DNA of 6,196 nucleotides from Candidatus Hydrogenedentota bacterium (GTDB lineage Bacteria; Hydrogenedentota; Hydrogenedentia; Hydrogenedentales; CAITNO01), in NCBI GenBank assembly GCA_903822375.1, contig CAIJOU010000964.1:1-6196 (forward strand). The letters are read 5' to 3'. Each line of letters begins with the position of its first letter. Within the stretch, counting starts at the first letter, position 1. Both the position numbers and the translations under genes were made by a program. Shown here one piece after another: positions 1 through 5,099 of this stretch. The notes beneath the pieces were generated by a model. The model was not told where the DNA came from. It saw only the letters and a list, made by a program, of their open reading frames with translations, and did not search any database.

Positions 1-15
1 ATTGCCTCAGTAAAA

Positions 16-58
16 TCAAGGGATGTCAGAATTGGAAAAAAGTGCTAAAATCCCTTGA
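16..58. repeat. 9-bp perfect inverted repeat around the promoter of the thiolase gene
   Basis: TCAAGGGAT at 16-24 is repeated in inverted orientation as ATCCCTTGA at 50-58, with 25 bp between the arms. The arm centres are 34 bp apart, a little over three helical turns. The right arm overlaps the last bases of the proposed -10 hexamer and the left arm touches the proposed -35. This could be a two-site operator for a dimeric regulator, or a hairpin at the end of an upstream transcript. No T tract follows on the plus strand and only four T follow on the minus strand, so a terminator is poorly supported. The repeat is seen directly; its role is inferred. Confidence 0.5.
23..51 (+). promoter_or_regulatory. 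Putative sigma-70-like promoter with extended -10 for the thiolase/dehydrogenase pair
   Basis: TAAAAT at 46-51 is preceded by TGC at 43-45, which makes an extended -10 element. A weak -35, ATGTCA at 23-28, matches TTGACA in 4 of 6 positions with a 17-bp spacer. Transcription would begin near 58 and leave a leader of about 75 nt before the ATG at 134. TTGACG at 55-60 is a better-looking -35 hexamer but has no convincing -10 at the right distance. Consensus match only. Confidence 0.35.
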
Positions 59-133
59 CGATCACGAAACGTCCCGGATCAAACCCTGGTTCCGGCTCGT
101 GGTGACCGGACAACCAACAGGAAAGGAATTGTC

Positions 134-1366
134 ATGACGCTGCTGCGGGAAGTGGTCGTTGTGGATGCGGTGCGAAGCGCAATTGGAAAGTCCGGCGTTG
201 CCGGGATGGAAAAGGGCGGCCAACTGTGCCAGGCCTCGGCGCAGGACCTGCTTGCCAACACAATGCGGGGATTGCTAGACCGGGTCAAGGCAAGGAGTCC
301 CAAGTTCGACGAGCATAACATTGAGGACGTCATTGTGGGTTGCCTAAGCCAGTTCGGCGAGCAGGGAGCCGACATTGCCCGCTTCGCCTCGCTGCTCGCG
401 GGCATTCCCAAGGATGCATGCGCATGCACGGTCAACCAGTTCTGCAACGCGGGGCTGAAGGCTATCAATTTCGGGGCACAAAGCATTCAAGTCGGCAATG
501 GCGACGTGGCGCTTGCGGCCGGCGTCGAACTGATGTCGCACTACGGCATCTGGTCGGACGTCATGGTCGCCGGGAAGGCCGGTTTTCCGGTGCGCTTCTC
601 CACCCGGTTGTCAGAGATAGGCATGGACGTACCGCAGGGCGTTTGCGCCGAGATGATCTCGGCCGATGAAGGCCACACCAGGGAGCAGCTTGACCAGTTC
701 GGCATGTGGAGCATGCAAAAGGCCGCCCAAGCCCGGAGAAACGGCTGGTTCGACAATATCGTTCCCTTCACCTTCTCCTGGGAAGGCAAGGAATACAGTG
801 CGGTCACGGATGAGGTGGTCCGGGAGAACGCGCTGGACGACCCCGCCGGCTACCTCGCAAAACTCGGGAAACTCCCGACGCCCTTCAAGTCCGACGGCTG
901 TGTGACGCCGGGCAATGCCTCCCAGATTGTGGACGGGGCAGCCGCCGTGCTTCTCATGAGCGCCGACAAGGCCGAACAGCTGGGTCTTGAGCCCCTGTGC
1001 TACATACGGGCCATGGCCGTGGCCGGCGGCGACCCGGTGCCCATGCTGCTCGCCCCCATACCGGCGGTCAAGAAAGCCTTTGCGCGCTGCGGCAAAACCA
1101 TGGACGACATGGACGTCATCGAGCCCAACGAGGCCTTCGCATCGCCCTGCCTGGCCTTTGCGAACGCTTTCGGTTATGCCTACGATGATCCCCGCGTCAA
1201 CCCCACCGGCGGCGCCATCGCTCTGGGACACCCCATCGGCGCGTCCGGCTGCCTGTATTTTGGCGAAATGGCCCGGCACTTGAAGCGCAGCGGAGGAAAG
1301 TGCGGCGTGCAAATGATCTGCGGCGGCGGCGGACTGGGAATCGCAACCGTGATCGAGGCCGTTTAG
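134..1366 (+). CDS. Thiolase family protein (acetyl-CoA acyltransferase, probable 3-ketoacyl-CoA thiolase)
   Basis: This 410-residue protein carries the full set of thiolase catalytic motifs. The acyl-accepting cysteine is Cys104 in VNQFCNAG. GNASQIVDGAAA at 260-271 is the conserved CoA-loop region. NEAFA at 332-336 supplies the oxyanion-hole Asn. GHPIGASG at 365-372 contains the catalytic His366, and CGGGGLG at 396-402 contains the second catalytic cysteine, Cys396. The expected reaction is thiolytic cleavage of 3-ketoacyl-CoA to acetyl-CoA (or propionyl-CoA from 2-methyl substrates) plus a shortened acyl-CoA, in the cytoplasm. Degradative and biosynthetic thiolases share these motifs; the neighbouring acyl-CoA dehydrogenase 33 bp downstream favours a degradative role. 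The start is supported by AGGAAAGGA at 119-127, 6 nt before the ATG. Length is slightly above the usual 390 residues. Chain-length preference cannot be read from the sequence. Confidence 0.95.
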   Translation: MTLLREVVVVDAVRSAIGKSGVAGMEKGGQLCQASAQDLLANTMRGLLDRVKARSPKFDEHNIEDVIVGCLSQFGEQGADIARFASLLAGIPKDACACTVNQFCNAGLKAINFGAQSIQVGNGDVALAAGVELMSHYGIWSDVMVAGKAGFPVRFSTRLSEIGMDVPQGVCAEMISADEGHTREQLDQFGMWSMQKAAQARRNGWFDNIVPFTFSWEGKEYSAVTDEVVRENALDDPAGYLAKLGKLPTPFKSDGCVTPGNASQIVDGAAAVLLMSADKAEQLGLEPLCYIRAMAVAGGDPVPMLLAPIPAVKKAFARCGKTMDDMDVIEPNEAFASPCLAFANAFGYAYDDPRVNPTGGAIALGHPIGASGCLYFGEMARHLKRSGGKCGVQMICGGGGLGIATVIEAV

Positions 1367-1399
1367 CGGTCAATTTCCGACAGCAAGGAGCCCCCGCCA

Positions 1400-2542
1400 A
1401 TGCCGGACAGTTTCTTCGACGAGCAACACCGCATGTTTCGGGACAGCATGCGCAAGTTTGTTGAACGGGAAATCGTGCCGTTTCACAGCCAGTGGGAGCA
1501 GGACGGGGTGGTGCCGCGCGAACTGTGGCGAAAGGCGGGTGAGAACGGGTTTCTGTGCCTGCAGGCGCCCGAAGCCTACGGCGGGATGGGACTGAAGGAT
1601 TACCGCTACAACATGATTCCCATCGAGGAACTGGTCCGTGCCGGTGCGTCCGGTCCCGGCTTCGCGGTGCACAGCGACATCGTCGCGCCCTACATCATCC
1701 ACTACGGCTCGGAAGAGCAGAAGAACAGGTACCTGCCGAAGATGGTCCGGGGCGAGTGCATCGGCGCCATCGCCATGACCGAGCCCGACACGGGCAGCGA
1801 CCTCGCGGCCGTGCGGACCACGGCCGTACGGGAGGGTGAGGGTTACCTGCTCAACGGCCAGAAAACCTTTATTACGAACGGCCTCCTCAACGATGTGATT
1901 ATTGTCGTGGCCAAGACCGACACCGATGCAAGCCACAAAGGGATCAGCCTGTTTCTCGTGGACAGCGGGACGAAGGGCTATGAACGCGGGGCCAAGCTCA
2001 AAAAGGTGGGCATGCACGCCCAGGACACGGCCGAGGCATTCTTCAAGGATGTTTACCTTCCCGCCGAGAGCCTGCTCGGCCAGGAGGGCTGCGGATTCCT
2101 CTACCTCATGCAACTGCTGCCCCAGGAGCGTCTCGTCGCGTCCGTTGCCGCCGTCATGGCCTGCGAGACCGTGCTCGACATTACGGTCCAGTACTGCAAA
2201 GAGCGCACGGCGTTTGGTCGGCCCATAGGCAAGTTCCAGCACAACCGTTTCAAGCTCGCCGAGATGAAGACAGAGACTGAAATCGCGCGCGTGTTTCTGA
2301 ACCACTGCGTGCTCCTGCACAATGAGGGGGAACTTAACGGGGAAAAGGCCGCCATGGTCAAGTGGTGGACGACGGAACTGCAGAAACGGGTTGTGGACAC
2401 CTGTGTGCAACTGCACGGCGGCTATGGCTACATGATGGAATATTTCGTGGCAAAAGCCTACGTGGACTCGCGTGTGCAGACGATCTATGCGGGAACGACC
2501 GAAATCATGAAGGAGATCATCGGCCGCTCCATGGGATTCTAG
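1400..2542 (+). CDS. Acyl-CoA dehydrogenase, long-chain (LCAD) type
   Basis: The 380-residue protein has the standard length and fold order of a FAD-dependent acyl-CoA dehydrogenase, which oxidises acyl-CoA to trans-2-enoyl-CoA and passes electrons to electron-transfer flavoprotein. The first family signature, AMTEPDTGSD, is at 125-134. The second, around QLHGGYGYM, is at 337-345 and is followed by AKAYVDSRVQ. The position that holds the catalytic Glu in short- and medium-chain enzymes is Ala364 (IYAGTTEIM). The likely base is instead Glu243 in LLPQERLV, which matches the placement in mammalian LCAD (PQERL) and isovaleryl-CoA dehydrogenase. The C-terminal IYAGTTEIMKEIIGR also resembles LCAD. 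A long-chain or branched-chain substrate is therefore likely. AAGGAG at 1385-1390 lies 9 nt before the ATG. The gene is probably cotranscribed with the thiolase, and its TAG stop lies within a CTAG shared with the opposing gene. Confidence 0.95.
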   Translation: MPDSFFDEQHRMFRDSMRKFVEREIVPFHSQWEQDGVVPRELWRKAGENGFLCLQAPEAYGGMGLKDYRYNMIPIEELVRAGASGPGFAVHSDIVAPYIIHYGSEEQKNRYLPKMVRGECIGAIAMTEPDTGSDLAAVRTTAVREGEGYLLNGQKTFITNGLLNDVIIVVAKTDTDASHKGISLFLVDSGTKGYERGAKLKKVGMHAQDTAEAFFKDVYLPAESLLGQEGCGFLYLMQLLPQERLVASVAAVMACETVLDITVQYCKERTAFGRPIGKFQHNRFKLAEMKTETEIARVFLNHCVLLHNEGELNGEKAAMVKWWTTELQKRVVDTCVQLHGGYGYMMEYFVAKAYVDSRVQTIYAGTTEIMKEIIGRSMGF

Positions 2543-3720
2543 ACGGGGCCAAACACGCCCGATTTGCGAAGCCCTTGGATGTCGTCATCGGTGTATCCGA
2601 TCTCGTGCAGCACCTCGTCCGTATGCGTGCCCAGCGGTACACCGGCGTGGCGGTATTCCGCTTCTGACCCCGAGAAGGTGATGGGGCAACCGAGTTGGGG
2701 TTGCGTGGTGCCGTCCGCTTTGGGCACGTTGACCACCATTCCCCGCGCGGACGTTTGCGGGTGGGCCAGCGCCTCCCCTACGGTCAGCACCGGCTCGACG
2801 CAGAAATCCTTGCCGGCAAAGGTCGCCGTCCACTCGTCCCGCGTTTTCTGGGCGATAATGGCGCGAATCTTCTCTTTGAGTTTCTCCGTCTCCACTCCGG
2901 ACGGATACACCCGTGCGGCCAATTCGGGGTGTCCTATGGTCTCGCAGAAACCCAGCCAGAATCTGGGTTCGAGCGACCCGACCGACAGGTAGCGTCCGTC
3001 GCGTGTGCGGTAATAGTCATACGCGGAGCCCCCGTTCAGGGTCATGGATTCGTAGTCGGGCACCTCACCCCCAGTCAACGACTGCGTGGCGGCAAACATG
3101 TTCCAGGCAAGCGCGCCGTCAAACATGGACACGTCGACGTGCTGTCCCTCGCCGGTCTGCTGGCGGTGGATGACGGCCGCCAGAATGCCCACGAGTGCGT
3201 TGCAGCTTCCGCCGCCGATGTCAGCGACCTGGCACCCCTGCGGCACAGGTCCCGCCGCTTTACGGCCGCTGTGGCTCATGACACCGGACAACGCCAGATA
3301 GTTGATGTCGTGGCCCGCCCGGTCTCGCAGCGGACCCGTCTGGCCGTATCCCGTCAGCGAGCAGTAAATCACGCCTGGGTGTGCCGCCTTCAGCGCCTCA
3401 TAGCCCACTCCGAGCCGGTCCATCACACCGGGCCGGAACGGTTCCAGAACGATGTCATATTTCCGCACGAGCCGCTTGACAATGTCCGCGCTTTGGGGCT
3501 GTTTCAGGTCGAGCGCCACGGAACGTTTCGAGCGGTTTAGATAGGCGTGGGCCGCGGAGGAATCACCATCAAAGGGCGGAAAGGAGCGGACCAGATCAAA
3601 CTGGCCGGGATTCTCGATGCGAACCACGTCCGCGCCGAGGTCGGCCAGCATCAAAGAGGCGAAGGGGCCGGGCAGGAGCACGGAGAAGTCCAAAACCTTT
3701 AACGACGACAAGACACCCAT
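2539..3720 (-). CDS. CaiB/BaiF family protein, probable alpha-methylacyl-CoA racemase
   Basis: This 393-residue class III CoA-transferase-fold protein opens with the family pattern LDFSVLLPGPFASLMLADLG at 10-29 and has FRPGVMDRLGVGYE at 95-108. Three residues match the catalytic set described for Mycobacterium tuberculosis MCR and mammalian AMACR: His137 in AGHDINYLALSG, Asp167 in QVADIGGGS, and Glu251 in SLEPRFW. True CoA transferases of the family use only the Asp as acyl carrier, so His137 and Glu251 favour a racemase that interconverts (2R)- and (2S)-methylacyl-CoA. Acyl-CoA dehydrogenases need the S form, which links it to the opposing gene pair. The ATG at 3718-3720 gives the usual family N-terminus. 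The only Shine-Dalgarno-like stretch, AAAAGG at 3733-3738, sits an unusually long 12 nt upstream. A CoA transferase activity remains the alternative. Confidence 0.9.
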   Translation of the reverse strand: MGVLSSLKVLDFSVLLPGPFASLMLADLGADVVRIENPGQFDLVRSFPPFDGDSSAAHAYLNRSKRSVALDLKQPQSADIVKRLVRKYDIVLEPFRPGVMDRLGVGYEALKAAHPGVIYCSLTGYGQTGPLRDRAGHDINYLALSGVMSHSGRKAAGPVPQGCQVADIGGGSCNALVGILAAVIHRQQTGEGQHVDVSMFDGALAWNMFAATQSLTGGEVPDYESMTLNGGSAYDYYRTRDGRYLSVGSLEPRFWLGFCETIGHPELAARVYPSGVETEKLKEKIRAIIAQKTRDEWTATFAGKDFCVEPVLTVGEALAHPQTSARGMVVNVPKADGTTQPQLGCPITFSGSEAEYRHAGVPLGTHTDEVLHEIGYTDDDIQGLRKSGVFGPV

Positions 3721-3762
3721 AAGTCGAATCTACCTTTTCACGGCGGTCGTAAAGAAGTATGT

Positions 3763-3787
3763 AATGGACAATGGACAATGGACAATG
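3763..3787. repeat. Heptamer tandem array, left arm (AATGGAC x3 plus AATG)
   Basis: Three exact copies of AATGGAC run from 3763 to 3783, followed by the partial unit AATG. The array lies about 40 bp upstream of the CaiB-family start on the minus strand. Its unit is the exact reverse complement of GTCCATT, the first unit of the array at 3843-3877, so the two arrays form facing arms. The period of seven resembles the short tandemly repeated heptamers known from filamentous cyanobacteria; the relationship is by analogy only. Confidence 0.85.
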
Positions 3788-3842
3788 AAAAACAGAGAAC
3801 GTATACGCTAAGATTGGTAATATGGGACAGGTTAACTTATTT

Positions 3843-3877
3843 GTCCATTGTCCGTTATCAATTATCCATTGTCACTT
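3843..3877. repeat. Heptamer tandem array, right arm (GTCCATT-type, five degenerate units)
   Basis: Five consecutive heptamers read GTCCATT, GTCCGTT, ATCAATT, ATCCATT and GTCACTT. Pairing 3763-3783 with 3843-3863 gives 18 complementary positions out of 21 and a 59-nt loop. The last unit read on the minus strand is AAGTGAC, which is the Lys255 codon and TGA stop of the dehydrogenase gene. The array therefore begins inside the coding sequence. The loop between the arms (3784-3842) contains the palindromes CGTATACG and GTTAAC and no gene. No T tract follows the hairpin on the minus strand, so it is not an obvious intrinsic terminator. Confidence 0.85.
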
Positions 3878-4639
3878 GGGTGCCATCCGAATGGCGCCGT
3901 CCAATCGAATCACCTCCCCGTTCAGATAGGGGTTGGAGACAATCTGCCCGACCAATTGGGCAAATTCATCCGGTTGCCCCAGTCGTTTGGGAAAGGGCAC
4001 TGACTGTTCGAGCCGCGCCCGCATGTCGCCCTGGACCATCGCCAGCAGCGGCGTGTCAAAAATGCCCGGACAGATGGTGCATACCCGAATGCCAACCGAG
4101 GAAAGGTCGCGCGCCAGCGGAAGCGTCATGCCGACCAAACCCGCCTTGGCCGCGGCATAGGAAGTCTGGCCGATCTGGCCGTCAAAGGCGGCAACAGAAC
4201 TGGTCATCACAACCACGCCGCGACACCCGTCCCCGTCCGGTTCATTCTTCGCCATCCTGAAAGCCGCCTGACGGGTCATGTCAAAAGTGCCGAACAGGTT
4301 CACCGCAACCACCGTCTTGAACAGGTCCAGATTGTGCGGTGCCTCCCGGCCGAGGGTGCGCTCCGCGGCCCCTATGCCCGCGCAGTTGACCAGGATGTCA
4401 ATCCGACCAAATCTGTCAACGGCCAGGTCCGCTGCGGCCGTCACCTCTTCCGTCAAAGTGACGTTGCATTTGGCAAACGCGGTTGCCTCCGGGTGCTCGT
4501 CGGCCAGCGCCTGCCCGGCCGCCGCGTCATAGTCTGCGATGACAACCTTCGCGCCCTTGTCCAGCAACCAAAGCACCGTCGCCTTGCCGAGACCCGAGGC
4601 CCCTCCCGTGACCAGCGCAACCTTTTCGTTCGGATTCAT
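3872..4639 (-). CDS. Short-chain dehydrogenase, 3-hydroxyacyl-CoA dehydrogenase type 2 (HSD17B10-like)
   Basis: This 255-residue classical SDR has the NAD-binding TGGASGLG at 11-18, an NCAG in place of NNAG at 85-88, and the catalytic Ser148, Tyr161 and Lys165 (YAAAK). Large blocks follow human HSD10 closely, including VAAFDGQIGQ at 149-158, GMTLPLARDL at 170-179, and NGEVIRLDGAIRM ending at residue 252. HSD10-type enzymes use NAD+ to oxidise 3-hydroxyacyl-CoAs, notably 3-hydroxy-2-methylbutyryl-CoA of isoleucine breakdown and other 2-methyl-branched intermediates. The cytoplasmic role here would be the third step of beta-oxidation. A strong AGGAGG (minus strand, 4648-4653) lies 8 nt before the ATG and fixes the start. 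It is upstream of the CaiB-family gene on the same strand, 151 bp away, so cotranscription is possible. Its stop codon lies inside a heptamer repeat. Confidence 0.95.
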   Translation of the reverse strand: MNPNEKVALVTGGASGLGKATVLWLLDKGAKVVIADYDAAAGQALADEHPEATAFAKCNVTLTEEVTAAADLAVDRFGRIDILVNCAGIGAAERTLGREAPHNLDLFKTVVAVNLFGTFDMTRQAAFRMAKNEPDGDGCRGVVVMTSSVAAFDGQIGQTSYAAAKAGLVGMTLPLARDLSSVGIRVCTICPGIFDTPLLAMVQGDMRARLEQSVPFPKRLGQPDEFAQLVGQIVSNPYLNGEVIRLDGAIRMAPK

Positions 4640-4836
4640 TGCTCTTGCCTCCTGACGAGGTTAATCATGCACAGGACACCTGGCTCTCTCTCAAGACTAT
4701 GTGCAGCACGCCGAACCCGAACGTGAGCCCGGCCGAGAACCATTGTAGTCCATTCGTCCCGTTTCAATCCTGTTCCAGAGCCCCGTCCCACACGGCAGGC
4801 ATGCTCCGGGACACGCCGAAAGGACCCACGGCTTCC
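4640..4836. other. Intergenic region with no supported gene
   Basis: Apart from the ribosome binding site of the dehydrogenase at 4648-4653 I see no gene here. An 80-codon plus-strand frame (4639-4881) starts on the complement of the dehydrogenase start, has no ribosome binding site and runs into the heptamer array. On the minus strand a short hydrophobic frame (about 4679-4765) lacks a start codon. The minus-strand promoter of the dehydrogenase should lie here; TACAAT (minus strand, 4742-4747) is a possible -10, but its nearest -35-like hexamer is only 14 bp away. Confidence 0.5.
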
Positions 4837-4878
4837 TTCACATTTCAGCCTTCAGCCTTACTCCTTCAGCCTTCTTCT
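4837..4878. repeat. Heptamer tandem array (TTCAGCC-type, six units)
   Basis: Six heptamers in register read TTCACAT, TTCAGCC, TTCAGCC, TTACTCC, TTCAGCC and TTCTTCT. Three copies are exact and the flanking ones are degenerate. The sequence is unrelated to the AATGGAC/GTCCATT arrays at 3763-3877 but has the same period of seven. The last base of the array is the first base of the proposed -35 of the tRNA promoter. Confidence 0.8.
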
Positions 4879-4907
4879 TGACCGTGCCCATCACCGTATG
4901 GTAGCAT
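4878..4907 (+). promoter_or_regulatory. Putative promoter of tRNA-Val
   Basis: TTGACC at 4878-4883 matches the -35 consensus in five positions. After an 18-bp spacer, TAGCAT at 4902-4907 matches the -10 in four positions and is preceded by TGG, an extended -10 feature. Transcription would begin near 4914, giving a 5' leader of about 6 nt before the mature tRNA end at 4920. The spacing to the tRNA supports the call; the -10 match is imperfect. Confidence 0.45.
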
Positions 4908-4919
4908 TTGCGCCGCAGT

Positions 4920-4996
4920 GGGCGATTGGCTCAGTTGGTTAGAGCGCCGCCTTCACACGGCGGAGGTCACTGGTTCGAGTCCAGTATCGCCCACCA
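4920..4996 (+). tRNA. tRNA-Val (anticodon CAC)
   Basis: A complete 77-nt cloverleaf can be drawn. The acceptor arm GGGCGAT pairs perfectly with ATCGCCC. The D arm is GCTC/GAGC around AGTTGGTTA. The anticodon arm is CCGCC/GGCGG with loop TTCACAC, giving anticodon CAC, which reads the Val codon GTG. The variable loop is AGGTC, and the T arm is ACTGG/CCAGT with loop TTCGAGT. The 3' CCA is encoded. Five T follow directly at 4997-5001 but no separate terminator hairpin is visible. The integrase about 100 bp downstream suggests that this tRNA is an integration target whose 3' end was restored on insertion. Confidence 0.97.
4955..4996 (+). other. Possible attachment site (attL) in the 3' half of tRNA-Val
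   Basis: Tyrosine recombinases often integrate into tRNA genes with crossover in the anticodon or T arm, leaving a direct repeat of the tRNA 3' end at the far edge of the element. An integrase gene lies just downstream of this tRNA. No second copy of the 3' end occurs in the window up to 6196, so the far boundary would lie outside it. The exact core cannot be set from one copy; the interval is the T arm plus acceptor region, by analogy. Confidence 0.3.
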
Positions 4997-5071
4997 TTTT
5001 TAACTCCTTCCACTGCAACTGCTTACAGATCGTATCTCCTCCGAAGATGAAGCTGCATGACGGCACAAGAA

Positions 5072-5087
5072 CGGGTCAAATGACCCG
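5072..5087. promoter_or_regulatory. 16-bp palindrome in front of the integrase ribosome binding site (possible operator)
   Basis: CGGGTCA and TGACCCG form a perfect 7-bp inverted repeat around a 2-bp centre. It ends directly before AAAGGAGG (5088-5095), the Shine-Dalgarno of the integrase, which is only 4 nt from the ATG at 5100. As DNA it has the form of an operator for a dimeric regulator. As RNA it could form a small hairpin beside the ribosome binding site. Either would affect integrase expression. The symmetry is seen; the function is inferred. Confidence 0.5.
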
Positions 5088-5099
5088 AAAGGAGGATGA

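Noticed and set aside
611..1312. 233-codon open frame on the minus strand opposite the thiolase
   Set aside because: It is antisense to all the thiolase catalytic motifs and has no recognisable domain.
1370..2416. 348-codon open frame on the minus strand opposite the acyl-CoA dehydrogenase
   Set aside because: It lies antisense to a gene with clear family motifs. Its composition, rich in His, Val, Gly and Arg, is what the complement of GC-rich coding DNA gives, and no protein family is recognisable.
2695..3540. 281-codon open frame on the plus strand inside the CaiB-family gene
   Set aside because: It is the complement of a well-supported gene, has Arg/His/Val-rich low-information sequence and no family motif.
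3763..3877. CRISPR array
   Set aside because: The units are 7 bp and contiguous with no spacers, so this is a simple tandem repeat.
4679..4765. Hydrophobic segment (WFSAGLTFGFGVLHIVL) in a minus-strand frame, possible small membrane protein
   Set aside because: There is no start codon between the upstream in-frame stop and the hydrophobic stretch, and no ribosome binding site. At most it is a gene remnant.
4742..4767. Minus-strand promoter for the short-chain dehydrogenase (TTGAAA, 14 bp, TACAAT)
   Set aside because: The hexamers are good, but a 14-bp spacer is too short for a normal sigma-70 promoter and there is no extended -10.
4639..4881. 80-codon plus-strand frame between the dehydrogenase and the tRNA
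   Set aside because: It has no ribosome binding site, starts at the complement of the dehydrogenase start codon, and its C-terminal part is translated heptamer repeat.
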